From NCBI GenBank assembly GCA_024449915.1, contig JAMZAV010002203.1, positions 59,908-123,907 of the forward strand: DNA of 64,000 nt, in the 5' to 3' direction. Shown here one piece after another: positions 24,421 through 32,077 of this stretch (position 1 is its first letter; each line of letters begins with the position of its first letter). Made by a program: the position numbers and the translations under genes. The notes under the pieces are model-generated. The model was not told the origin of the DNA. It searched no databases and was given only the letters and a program-made list of their open reading frames with translations. The stretch is from Sweltsa coloradensis. Taxonomy: Eukaryota; Arthropoda; Insecta; Plecoptera; Chloroperlidae.

Positions 24421-24588
24421 ACTTACAACAATAAGTATGGGAAAAGAGTTTTGCAATACAGTGTACCTTTTACTAAGAGTAAAATTCCCAAATATTTACG
24501 AAACATAGATAAAATAAGTAGGGCGAAGAATGATTTAAAAGTGTTTTTGTTTAATGAAACAGATATTGTATGTAAGTGGGATGCGTAG
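24421..24588 (+). pseudogene. LINE ORF2 C-terminal fragment (5' truncated)
   Basis: A 55-codon frame without ATG ends in TAG at 24586-24588. It contains K-Y-G-K-R-V-L-Q-Y-S-V-P, then I-P-K-Y-L and L-K-V-F-L. This 'G.R...Y..P.....P' then 'K..LK.FL' pattern is the typical extreme C-terminus of Jockey/CR1-like non-LTR retrotransposon proteins and parallels the fragment at 27.4-27.55 kb. The RT catalytic domain is absent, consistent with 5' truncation during insertion. It starts immediately after dispersed repeat B. Confidence 0.65.
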
Positions 24589-24830
24589 TATTTTTAAGTT
24601 TCATTTTCATTGTATTATTATTTGTTCAAGTTTTCTGTATGTTTCTTGGTTCTAGATATTTTGTTGTTTTCCCTTATTATAAAGTCTGGAGTGTGGGTTA
24701 TTTTTATTAATTGTCTATGTATTTTATCCCCTTAGCTGAGCCGCTTGTGTGGCTTGTGGGATTCGTTTCCATAATGTACCAAACATGTATTTAAATATGT
24801 AATATGCATTGTTATTTATATATATATGTT
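24589..24830 (+). mobile_element. LINE 3' UTR with conserved hairpin
   Basis: Non-coding sequence after the LINE stop. A stem AGCC (24739-24742) and GGCT (24751-24754) is followed by TGTGGG. The same arrangement, AGCCC/GGGCT then TTGTGGG, is found in the other LINE 3' UTR at 27796-27812. The segment ends in a (TA)n run near 24818-24829. Confidence 0.5.
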
Positions 24831-24857
24831 TTTACGTAGATTTTCTCGGATATAATG

Positions 24858-25026
24858 TGACATAATGAAATTCTTTCGAGTTTCCGAGTTAAATAAGTTT
24901 TATTACCAACGTTTCGAACAGTTCTCCCTGCATGTCGTTACCTTGAGAATGGGCAGGGAGAACTGTTCGAAACGTTGGTAATAAAACTTATTTAACTCGG
25001 AAACTCGAAAGAATTTCATTATGTCA
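24858..25026. repeat. 74-bp perfect inverted repeat (stem-loop)
   Basis: Arms 24858-24931 and 24953-25026 are exact reverse complements over 74 bases around a 21-base spacer. Outer ends run into TA-rich sequence. It could be a foldback/MITE element inserted at TA-rich DNA or a fold-over artefact. No coding frame. Confidence 0.9.
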
Positions 25027-25037
25027 TATATATATAT

Positions 25038-25137
25038 ATTAATGAACTAGGTTTTTCGGTTAAAATGCCACGTTTATTCACATTAGGCCTAATGTGAATA
25101 AACGTGGCATTTTAACCGAAAAACCTAGTTCATTAAT
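25038..25137. repeat. 100-bp perfect palindrome with no spacer
   Basis: Positions 25038-25087 and 25088-25137 are exact reverse complements with the centre at AGGCCT. It lies only 11 bases after the 74-bp inverted repeat. Near its ends it reads AACTAGG (left) and CCTAGTT (right), recalling the CCTAG/T edge of Helentron-like elements here. Perfect spacer-less palindromes this long are unstable in vivo and are also a common artefact of library or assembly chemistry. Confidence 0.9.
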
Positions 25138-25190
25138 TCATATCGGCCACGAAAATATCCAAAATCATATATATATATATTTATCATAAC

Positions 25191-25269
<79 letters not shown>
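25191..25269. repeat. (ATT)n microsatellite 1
   Basis: About 26 uninterrupted ATT/TTA triplets, followed by a T run. Confidence 0.95.
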
Positions 25270-25689
25270 TTTTTTCTTTTATTCACCAGTATGACACATT
25301 ACATAATGGGTATTTAAGAACTTTCACCAGAGATGAACCACACCTCTAAGGTGAAACCCCTATTACATAAAAATTAAATATACATGGCATTAACAAAATA
25401 CAATACATACAAGAAATAACAGAAACAATTTTTTTTTACACTCAAACTTTGCGTAGTATGTTGGCGGTTCCTAATAATGCTGCATTTTTGAGTCTCTTTG
25501 TTTTTAACAACAATGTCTGGATTGTTTTGAAGAACCTTTCTATCAGTGATTATTTGCTCATTCTACAATATGGTCACATTACCATTGTCAACTACTTGTT
25601 CTGGTTTATGCATGTACCATTTGTCAGAAGTTTCGATGTTGTAACTTCTACAAATGTTCCAATGCAAATTATTATTATTGTTATTATTA
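25270..25689. other. AT-rich non-coding DNA
   Basis: No supported gene. A 92-codon frame at 25449-25727 runs into the transposon and shows no domain. The last bases (25669-25689) are ATT-like and flank the next element. Confidence 0.4.
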
Positions 25690-26445
25690 CTAGGAAAACG
25701 CTTAAGTCCCGCCACGTTGATGGATGAGCTTTTTAAAGTTTTTAGTTTGCGTGGGATATCTTTACTTTTGCAAGTGCTTTGTTTTGCTGCCTACGCATTG
25801 TAGGTGATTGTTGTCAAGTTTCTATTGTTTCTTGTTAATTGGTATTATTTACCGTAAAAAACTTATATTTAAAGCTTTATTTCTATGAATTCTGGCCAGC
25901 TTTTTCTAATTTTTCTTTCAAAAGGTACTACATTACCATAACCTTAATGTCCATGTATAATATGAACGTTGTAGCCCCACCCGTTTGGTCAGAATTAGCC
26001 CAAATGGCACGAAAATATCGTACAAAAAATCAAAAAACTTATATTAAAAGCTTTATTTCTATAGATTCTGGCTAACTTTTTCAACTTTTTCTTTCAGAAA
26101 GCAATACATCACCATTACCTTAATGTCCATGAGAAATATGAACGTTGTAGCTCTACCCGTTTGGTCAGGATCGGCCCAAATGTCACGAAAATATCGCACT
26201 AAAAATCGAAAAAAATCGTAAAAGTACGATATTCATGTGAAATATTTCTTTGATTGTACCAAAAAACGTAGCAAGTCTAAGTTTAGAGATTTCGAAGGTC
26301 CCCTCAAATTTTCATCAAGATCGGATATGCCGTTTGCCCGGTAGAGAGTGAACAAACAGACGGAAAAAAAAAACAAACAAAAAAACACCCGAGCTAAATT
26401 TTTGGGGAGGGTCGGTGAAATTGAAGTCTTCGCTTCGCTCATCCA
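25690..26445 (-). mobile_element. Helentron-like non-autonomous element, complete copy (756 bp)
   Basis: On the minus strand it starts TGGATGAGCGAAGCGAAG after T (26446) and ends with the inverse copy GCTCATCCA, the hairpin and TTTTCCTAG before T (25689). The interior differs from the 22.7-kb copy: it has two diverged 176-bp tandem units (25861-26036 and 26037 to about 26200) containing ATGAACGTTGTAGC. Related units are present near the right end of the 49.9-kb copy. It sits inside an (ATT)n tract, with ATT sequence on both sides. Confidence 0.65.

Positions 26446-26528
<83 letters not shown>
26446..26528. repeat. (ATT)n microsatellite 2
   Basis: About 27 ATT triplets directly against the 5' terminus of the Helentron-like element. 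It produces a poly-Leu frame, not a gene. Confidence 0.95.
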
Positions 26529-26529
<1 letters not shown>

Positions 26530-26707
26530 AAAATTAGGATAATTAAGATTAGTTGGTGATTTTTTTAAGCCACGAAATAGTGAATAGGTTAAGTTTCGTG
26601 GTTTCCTCAGCGGTTCAGTATTTTTCCAGATTCTCAGTTTCTGTTCTACGTCAATATTTTTAATGTTTAAATGATTGGTAAATGTTTTTATTATGCCATG
26701 ATTTTTT

Positions 26708-27551
26708 ATGCATTGTTTGTTTCAGTTAAAAAACTTTGAAATTGCACAGTTGTATTTACAAATAGATTTTATTAACCTACTTAAAGAGATTCATGATAGA
26801 GATTTAGTAATTAATGCAAATAAAACAAAAATAATTCATTTGTGTGCACCTCAAAACAGAGATTGTCTCCGAGAGGTCAGGGTGATCACTCATTCCAATG
26901 AATGTTTGCATAATCAAGTAGATCCACAGACGTGTGCATGTAGTGATTTACTCGAGAATGTTGACTCGCATAATTATTTGGGATTGGTGATTGATAAACA
27001 TTTCAGCTGGGCACTTCATATTGATTCCATCTGTAAGCGCCTAAGAGCCTGCCTCCGGCAATGTTTTTTTCTTAAATACGTTTTACCATTTTCAGTGTTG
27101 CGTAATGTATATATCGCTCTTGCAGAATCTATTATATCTTATGGTCTACTAGCGTGGGGGTATTCCACTGACTGCCACTTAAATAAAATTCGAGTACTAC
27201 AAAATAAGCTTTTACGCGAAATAAGACCTCGCAATTGTCAAACTCTGTCGACTCGGGAGACATACCTCTTTTGCAACCTTCTGCCAGTTGACGTACCAAC
27301 TGTTAATAAAATATTACTTTAAAAATGATTATAGAATTCTTGTGAAGAAATACAAATGGACACGTAGTCAGGAAAAACAAAAATTTGTAGTTCCTAGAAG
27401 TAATAATAAATACGGTCAAAGGCGCCTAGAGTGTTTAGTCCCCGAGTCTTTTAATAAATTACCTGATCAATTATTAAACTTAACAAAAATTTCCGAGGTC
27501 AAGCAACAAATAAAAAGACATTTGTTGTCTCAATTGAGTGCTCTTACCTAA
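26708..27551 (+). pseudogene. Non-LTR retrotransposon reverse transcriptase, C-terminal part, frameshifted
   Basis: Two overlapping frames form one broken ORF2. Frame 1 (26708-27322) includes N-A-N-K-T-K, the N-Y-L-G-L-V-I-D motif followed by S-W-A-L-H-I, then Y-I-A-L-A-E-S-I-I-S-Y-G-L-L-A-W-G and L-Q-N-K-L-L-R-E-I. These are the palm/thumb and post-RT signatures of Jockey/CR1-like LINEs. Frame 2 (from 27288, ending TAA at 27549-27551) has Y-G-Q-R-R-L-E-C-L-V-P-E-S-F-N-K-L-P, the usual C-terminal block. The catalytic FADD box and everything upstream are missing. One frameshift near 27290-27320 separates the frames. The element is dead. Confidence 0.85.
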
Positions 27552-27890
27552 ATCTGTTTTGCTCATACCTTGTTTTTGTAATCATCTTTTAGCTATATTT
27601 CTGTTAGGTTTCTGAAATGCCTATGAAACTTAAAAACCTTGGCGTTGTGTTGTGTCTCATTTTATTTTAAGTAACGGTCATTCTACTTCGATTTGTTTAT
27701 TTAATGATTGTGATTTGTTAATGTTTTTTCATAATGATTCCTTCCTCTACGGTTGTTTTTGTTTTAGTTTATTTGATGTTGTTATTCCACAGATGAGCCC
27801 GCATAATGGGCTTTGTGGGTTTCATTGAGATAAAACAATGTAATATGTGTTTTATGAAATAAAATGAATTGAAAAAATTGAAAAAAAAAA
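27552..27890 (+). mobile_element. LINE 3' UTR and tail
   Basis: This follows the ORF2 stop. It contains the hairpin AGCCC (27796-27800) / GGGCT (27808-27812) then TTGTGGG, as in the LINE fragment at 24.7 kb. It ends AATAAAATGAATTGAAAA with TTGAAAA-type repeats, a tail typical of CR1/Jockey-like elements, and then an (ATT)n array. Confidence 0.6.
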
Positions 27891-27913
27891 TTATTATTTT
27901 ATTATTGTTATTA

Positions 27914-28000
<87 letters not shown>
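27888..28000. repeat. (ATT)n microsatellite 3
   Basis: About 35 ATT triplets with two GTT interruptions near its start. It directly follows the LINE tail. Confidence 0.95.
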
Positions 28001-28001
<1 letters not shown>

Positions 28002-28440
28002 ATATATCATTGTATTAATTGTATCCAATTGTTCTTAAGTATAATGCATAGGCCCTTCTGTGATACTATTTTAGCTGTCACATATTCTACATGATAATAA
28101 TAATAATAAAGGAATTATCCAGCTTACAATCAACGATAATTAATTAAAGTGATAAAGAAAAATAACAAAGCACATACCTTATACGCGGGATTTGAAACCA
28201 CGACGCTTGATTCCAACCGTTTGAGCCATATGGACAGCGACAGACCTCTTACTAAAAAAAAGAGAGAAAAGGAAATGTTAAGTTAGGTTGCTACAGACTA
28301 TATTTTTGACAATATTTTATGAGAAAAGTTCACGATCCCACTTTTCCAAACCACGTACTTTTTCACTTTTCCAATTCCATCTTTGTCCATGGTTTTAATT
28401 TCCGGTGTATGCGGTTCATGTCGTGAAGTGAACTTGTTGG
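28001..28440. other. Non-coding DNA with weak tRNA-like motif
   Basis: On the minus strand near 28190-28240, TATGGCTCAAACGGTTGG and GGTTTCAAATCCC resemble boxes A and B, but they are too close together for a normal tRNA. A short (AAT)n lies near 28094-28108. No gene. Confidence 0.3.
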
Positions 28441-28710
28441 AATGTGACGTCACGAAACGGGGAACATTTCAACGCTCGTGAAAAGGAAATAAAGAAGCAA
28501 CGTGGAAACTACGCAATAAGGTCCGATAGCTACGCGCGATCGACTTGTTTACGATTTATCGATATAGTCGCCTCGAGCCGAAATACTACTAGTGCGTGTG
28601 CGTGTGCGTGTGCGTGTGCGTGTGCGTGTGCGTGTGCGTGTGCGTGTGCGTGTGCGTGTGCGTGTGCCCTAGTTCCATGCGATGCCCGCGCGGCCGCGCC
28701 ACTCTAGCAA
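28440..28710. promoter_or_regulatory. GC-rich region with a CRE palindrome
   Basis: A perfect TGACGTCA (28445-28452) opens a GC- and CpG-rich segment that includes the TGTGCG repeat and GCGCGGCCGCGCC. It lies 1 kb upstream of a first-exon-like sequence at 29.45 kb on the plus strand. Promoter activity is a guess. Confidence 0.25.
28591..28667. repeat. (TGTGCG)n microsatellite
   Basis: About 13 copies of a CpG-containing hexamer. It is alternating purine/pyrimidine, so it could adopt Z-DNA. It makes an artificial Ala-Cys repeat frame at 28444-28707. Confidence 0.95.
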
Positions 28711-28749
28711 GATAGGCTACGTCAAGCTGGTATGAATTATAGCTGATAC

Positions 28750-28825
28750 GTACTTTGTGGCAGCGGTAAAGGGAATCGAACTTGATAATGTATGTTCTGG
28801 CTTGGTTCGGGTTCGAATCTAACTG
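28750..28825 (+). mobile_element. tRNA-like sequence (possible SINE head)
   Basis: TGGCAGCGGTAAAG resembles box A and GGGTTCGAATC is a good box B about 50 bases later. No matching acceptor stem is evident. Treated as a decayed tRNA-derived element. Confidence 0.3.
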
Positions 28826-29289
28826 CTGTTCACTCTAGTAGAAAAAGACGTAGTTTAAATGGCAGTAGTTTTCCATAATTTGTTACACAGAGTCTCTAGA
28901 AACGTTAGTTACCAAACGCCAAACACGGCTTTCAAATTAACACAAGGCGGGATAGAGAGTTGGAGGACCTCCCCAAAAGGAAACTTCTGTACCGACTCTG
29001 GTATACAGACAAACGAAGCGACAATAAAGATCTTAGTAAATCAGCGAATTGTATTTTGTATGTTGGTGACAATGAATATCTTGAGAGGAACGGAATCAAC
29101 ATACAAAACGTATTTTTTGAATTTTGACTAAATGTATTCTGGGCACATCTAGACTGGAAAATCGGCGCCCATGGTCACAGTACACAGACCTACATTTTTA
29201 TACAAGTAGGCGGAAAGAAAATGAATACGTCTCTTCTGAAAATACCCAATTATTATTTTGCGCGGCAACATATTTGAATTTCACCGTCT

Positions 29290-29467
29290 GGCCAGTGGGC
29301 AGTGGGCACTCACTGAAGTTTGATACTGCCGGCACTGTGGCGATGACGCTAAGACAGTTACAGTCAAGTCGGCCTAGAGACTAGAGGGTGCCTGTGCGTA
29401 GTGTTACTTATTACTAGTGTGTTACTGTTGTTACTGAGTAGTGAGTGCGATGATTTCTACTGAAAAG
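29290..29467 (+). CDS. Candidate first exon (5' UTR plus six codons), unknown gene
   Basis: A moderately GC-rich stretch ends with ATG at 29450-29452, five more codons (I-S-T-E-K) and a consensus donor AAG/GTAAGC at 29465-29473. The exon would end in phase 0. It has no TATA box, and no continuing exon could be identified with confidence. The Pro/Arg-rich exon at 47196 is phase-compatible, but 17.7 kb and a giant repeat lie between them. A short chance match to a donor site is the alternative. Confidence 0.25.
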
Positions 29468-29682
29468 GTAAGCTGCTCATTATAAGGTACTTCAAACTAT
29501 TACCTGTTTTAAACTGAACCGGCTTGACAAATCAGTGTAGGCCTATCATCAGATTAGCGTAGACCTAGGCTAGACACTGTCTTGACAAGGTATTGGTCAG
29601 GAAAGTCGATACGCTAGGCCAATCAGTAGCATATTTTGCATTTCTAGGAACTAAATTTTCCAAATTTTAATCGTATTATTCA

Positions 29683-30160
29683 CAGTGTTGGGTAGGAACT
29701 TTCAAAAATGAACGCGTTCCTTTTCGGGAACTTTTTAAGAAACGTGTTCCATTTTTTGTTATAGAAACTTTCAACACTAAAGTTACAAATTTTGGGTAGC
29801 TTTGAATATAATTTTAGAAGTTCCTTTCACTCTTAGAGATGCCATGCCTCTTCATCTGAAAACGGATTAAGCTGATACAGATATGAAAATCGGTTGATAA
29901 AAAACAGTAGCATATCATTTTTAGGAGGCATAACCTCGATTGATGAACCTGTCATATTTGCTAGCGACGACGCGGCTCAAAAATCGCGACCTTATTTCTA
30001 TGTATCATAATTTATCAGATAAAGGAACTTTTTATCGGGAACTTTTATTATTTCAGGAACTCAAAAGTTCCTTTTCGTGTGAAGGAACTGTAACTTTTAA
30101 AACTTCCCTTTGAAGGCCAAGTAACTTAACTAAAAGTTCCTTTTTTGGGAACTAATTATT
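29683..30160 (+). mobile_element. hAT-like element, left end
   Basis: It begins CAGTGTTGGGTAGGAACTTT, close to the CAGTGTTGGG start common in hAT transposons. The body is full of alternating GGAACTTTT and AAAAGTTCC blocks in both orientations, as in hAT elements with subterminal repeats. No CCCAACACTG right end is visible, so it is truncated, with the limit near 30160 uncertain. No transposase. Confidence 0.45.
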
Positions 30161-30587
30161 CATCGTATGGCTTGGGGAAACCTTGGGGAAACCTTCAGTC
30201 AGCGTTGCAGGTAGCTTGTTGTAGAAGACGCAAGTCATACGCCAGTCAACCCCCAGTGTCGAGCTCGAAGCCATTGTTTGTTCAATGTTGTTGAACCTAG
30301 GCCCCTCACAACTTGATTTCACACTGTCATACTCTAGTCAGAGTCTAGTCAGACTCTGGTCTTATTTGGGTTGTATAGGGTAAGAAGAAGGTAGGTTTAT
30401 AAAATAATCAGCAAACTCGCGTGCGTCTGCTGTATCATCAAATAGGCTTCTAAAACGTAAAAGTTTAGCGTTACACACGCATCGAAACCAGATACCTTGC
30501 CCGAGCGGGGCTATACCTATAGCATAGATGCACGGCGGCATGCGCCGCTGAAAACTCCGCGCTCGCAGACTCGTATTTCATTTGTAT

Positions 30588-30700
30588 TCACTTGATCCAA
30601 TACATTGTACAGATATAACCCCTCTTGGGAGAGATGGAATGAATAATCCTTAATAATAACTACCATGTACATGATTATAATGTTAATAATAAGTATGTGT
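30588..30700 (-). mobile_element. Retroposon 3' tail family D, copy 1
   Basis: The reverse complement matches 55440-55560: AAGGATTATTCATTCC, CTCTCCCAAG, then a GTTATATCT block and an AATGTAT block. The shared 3'-terminal block, followed in the other copy by GAAATAT repeats, suggests the 3' UTR of a LINE or SINE family. Confidence 0.5.
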
Positions 30701-30760
30701 AATTAGAACGTAATTATGAAATAAGCAAGTGACCAATGATAGTTTATTTTTCAATATAGT

Positions 30761-31848
30761 CAGTGGCGTAACTTCGAATCTGAGGCCCCCGGGCAAAAAA
30801 CTAAAGTGCCCCCCCCCCAAAAAAAATCCCTTATTAGTTATACCCTACTTTTTAAAAAAGTGTTTGAAAAACTCACCTAAAATGTTTTTCATCAAGCTTT
30901 TGTTTACGCAAACACGTTGACGACGTCCTGGAGTTGTTTACGTAAGAGTTGAGCTTCCTCGTGCTCCACGGACAACACACGCAATCCACGCAAACGTTCT
31001 TGCCCCATCGTACCTCTAAGGTAGTTTTATTATTTTCAATTTTGAAAAAAGTCTTTCAGCGGTGGCAATTTTTTGATGCCATCTTTGAGGCAAGACCGGA
31101 GTGAAATCAGCTCAGTCGGTGACGTTGGTCTTCCGTCAACTCGTCGTTCAGTTGTGCAGTTCTCGCGGATGGATGGCTTGAAAGACATACAACACTCGAT
31201 GCAAATCTCTCACTGAGCTGGAAGATTATGATGTCCAGGCAGGCAGCGTAGTACACAAATGTTCGAAGCGAGCTTCCCGTCAGTCAGTCTCTCGTCCTCA
31301 TACAACTCATCAAAGTGTCGCTTGGTTTTTCAGGCAGGCTTATTGGCAAAAACTGTCTTCACATTCCATAAGGCAGTAAGTTTTTCGGCTGTTTTTTTAG
31401 CACCTTCGTATTTTCCCCGTAATGTTCATCATCGAGTTCATTATGTGCATTGTTGATAAGCGTATGGGCTTGGGAGAGGTCCGAATTGATTCGTTGTAAA
31501 TTAATCGAAACAGCATCGGTAGATGTTAAGATCTTCGACTGCAACACGACTTGGAAGACAAATTCAAAGGATTCTAATTGTTTCTTTAATTAGCAGGCTT
31601 TCTCTCGTTCAGACGGAAGTTTGTATATTATCACAATTTTGGAAAACAAACCCCACAAACCCAGGCCTCGCGCCTATTTGCTAGTAGGCCTACTCAAAGG
31701 CGTAAGATATTGGAAAGTGAAATCCTATTCCAACTCAAAAATGTGTATTCACAATTTTTTACGAAATTATAGGGGGAAAAAAATAACAAGGGGGATATCA
31801 GGGCCCCCAGGCATTGACTGGGCAGGCCGGACGGTAGTTACGCCACTG
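30761..31848 (-). mobile_element. hAT DNA transposon with intact ends and 8-bp target duplication
   Basis: The left end is CAGTGGCGTAACT and the right end is its inverse AGTTACGCCACTG. The 8-base sequence AATATAGT flanks it exactly on both sides (30753-30760 and 31849-31856), the target-duplication length of hAT elements. Inside, GGCCCCCGGG/GGGCCCCCAGG subterminal blocks are present. The element is 1088 bp and contains a decayed transposase on the minus strand, so it is an internally deleted, dead copy. The intact duplication shows its ends are original. Confidence 0.9.
30904..31575 (-). pseudogene. hAT transposase remnant (C-terminal half)
   Basis: Read on the minus strand, pieces in different frames appear in the correct order. 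About 31570-31359 gives a helical segment with L-Q-S-K and L-I-N-N-A-H-N-E-L, like the mid-region of ZMYM/DUF4371-type hAT proteins. About 31330-31270 gives F-D-E-L-Y-E-D-E-R-L. About 31265-31200 gives F-V-Y-Y-A-A-C-L-D-I-I-I-F-Q-L. About 31075-31035 gives A-T-A-E-R-L-F-S-K-L-K. About 31028-30904 gives R-G-T-M-G-Q-E-R-L-R-G-L and V-E-H-E, ending TAA. The last two form the hAT C-terminal dimerisation domain, split by a one-base deletion. In-frame stops and shifts make it non-functional. Confidence 0.8.
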
Positions 31849-31858
31849 AATATAGTAT

Positions 31859-32057
31859 CCCCACAAATACAAAAATTTGGAAGATAAAAAACGGCAGCCT
31901 ACCCACAAAGTGTGTTAATCAGGGGATCAAAACCCGATGACACGCTCAAGGTTTTTGTGTCTCCAAATACGATTAAAACAAAGAATTCACAGCCGAAGAC
32001 TTTTGAAGGAGAGCATGACTGCCGTTTTTTTTATTACAATTTTTTGTATTTGTGGGA
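31859..32057. mobile_element. Inverted-repeat element at the left edge of the minisatellite
   Basis: Arms 31859-31899 and 32017-32057 are imperfect inverted copies of about 41 bases (right arm contains GACTGCCGTTTTTT and TTTTTGTATTTGTGGGA). It begins only 2 bases after the hAT target duplication. The right arm plus about 30 bases upstream (ACAGCCGAAGACTTTTGAAG) recurs in the same orientation at 48033-48098, on the other side of the minisatellite. Confidence 0.6.
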
Positions 32058-32077
32058 GATTTGTGGGGGTAAGTGTA

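Noticed and set aside
28444..28707. 87-codon frame with an Ala-Cys repeat
   Set aside because: It is produced by the TGTGCG hexamer array and has no supporting context.
711..28825. Functional tRNA genes
   Set aside because: The five tRNA-like places found (711, 11841, 20090, 28190, 28750) have box A and/or box B resemblance but no convincing acceptor stem or cloverleaf.
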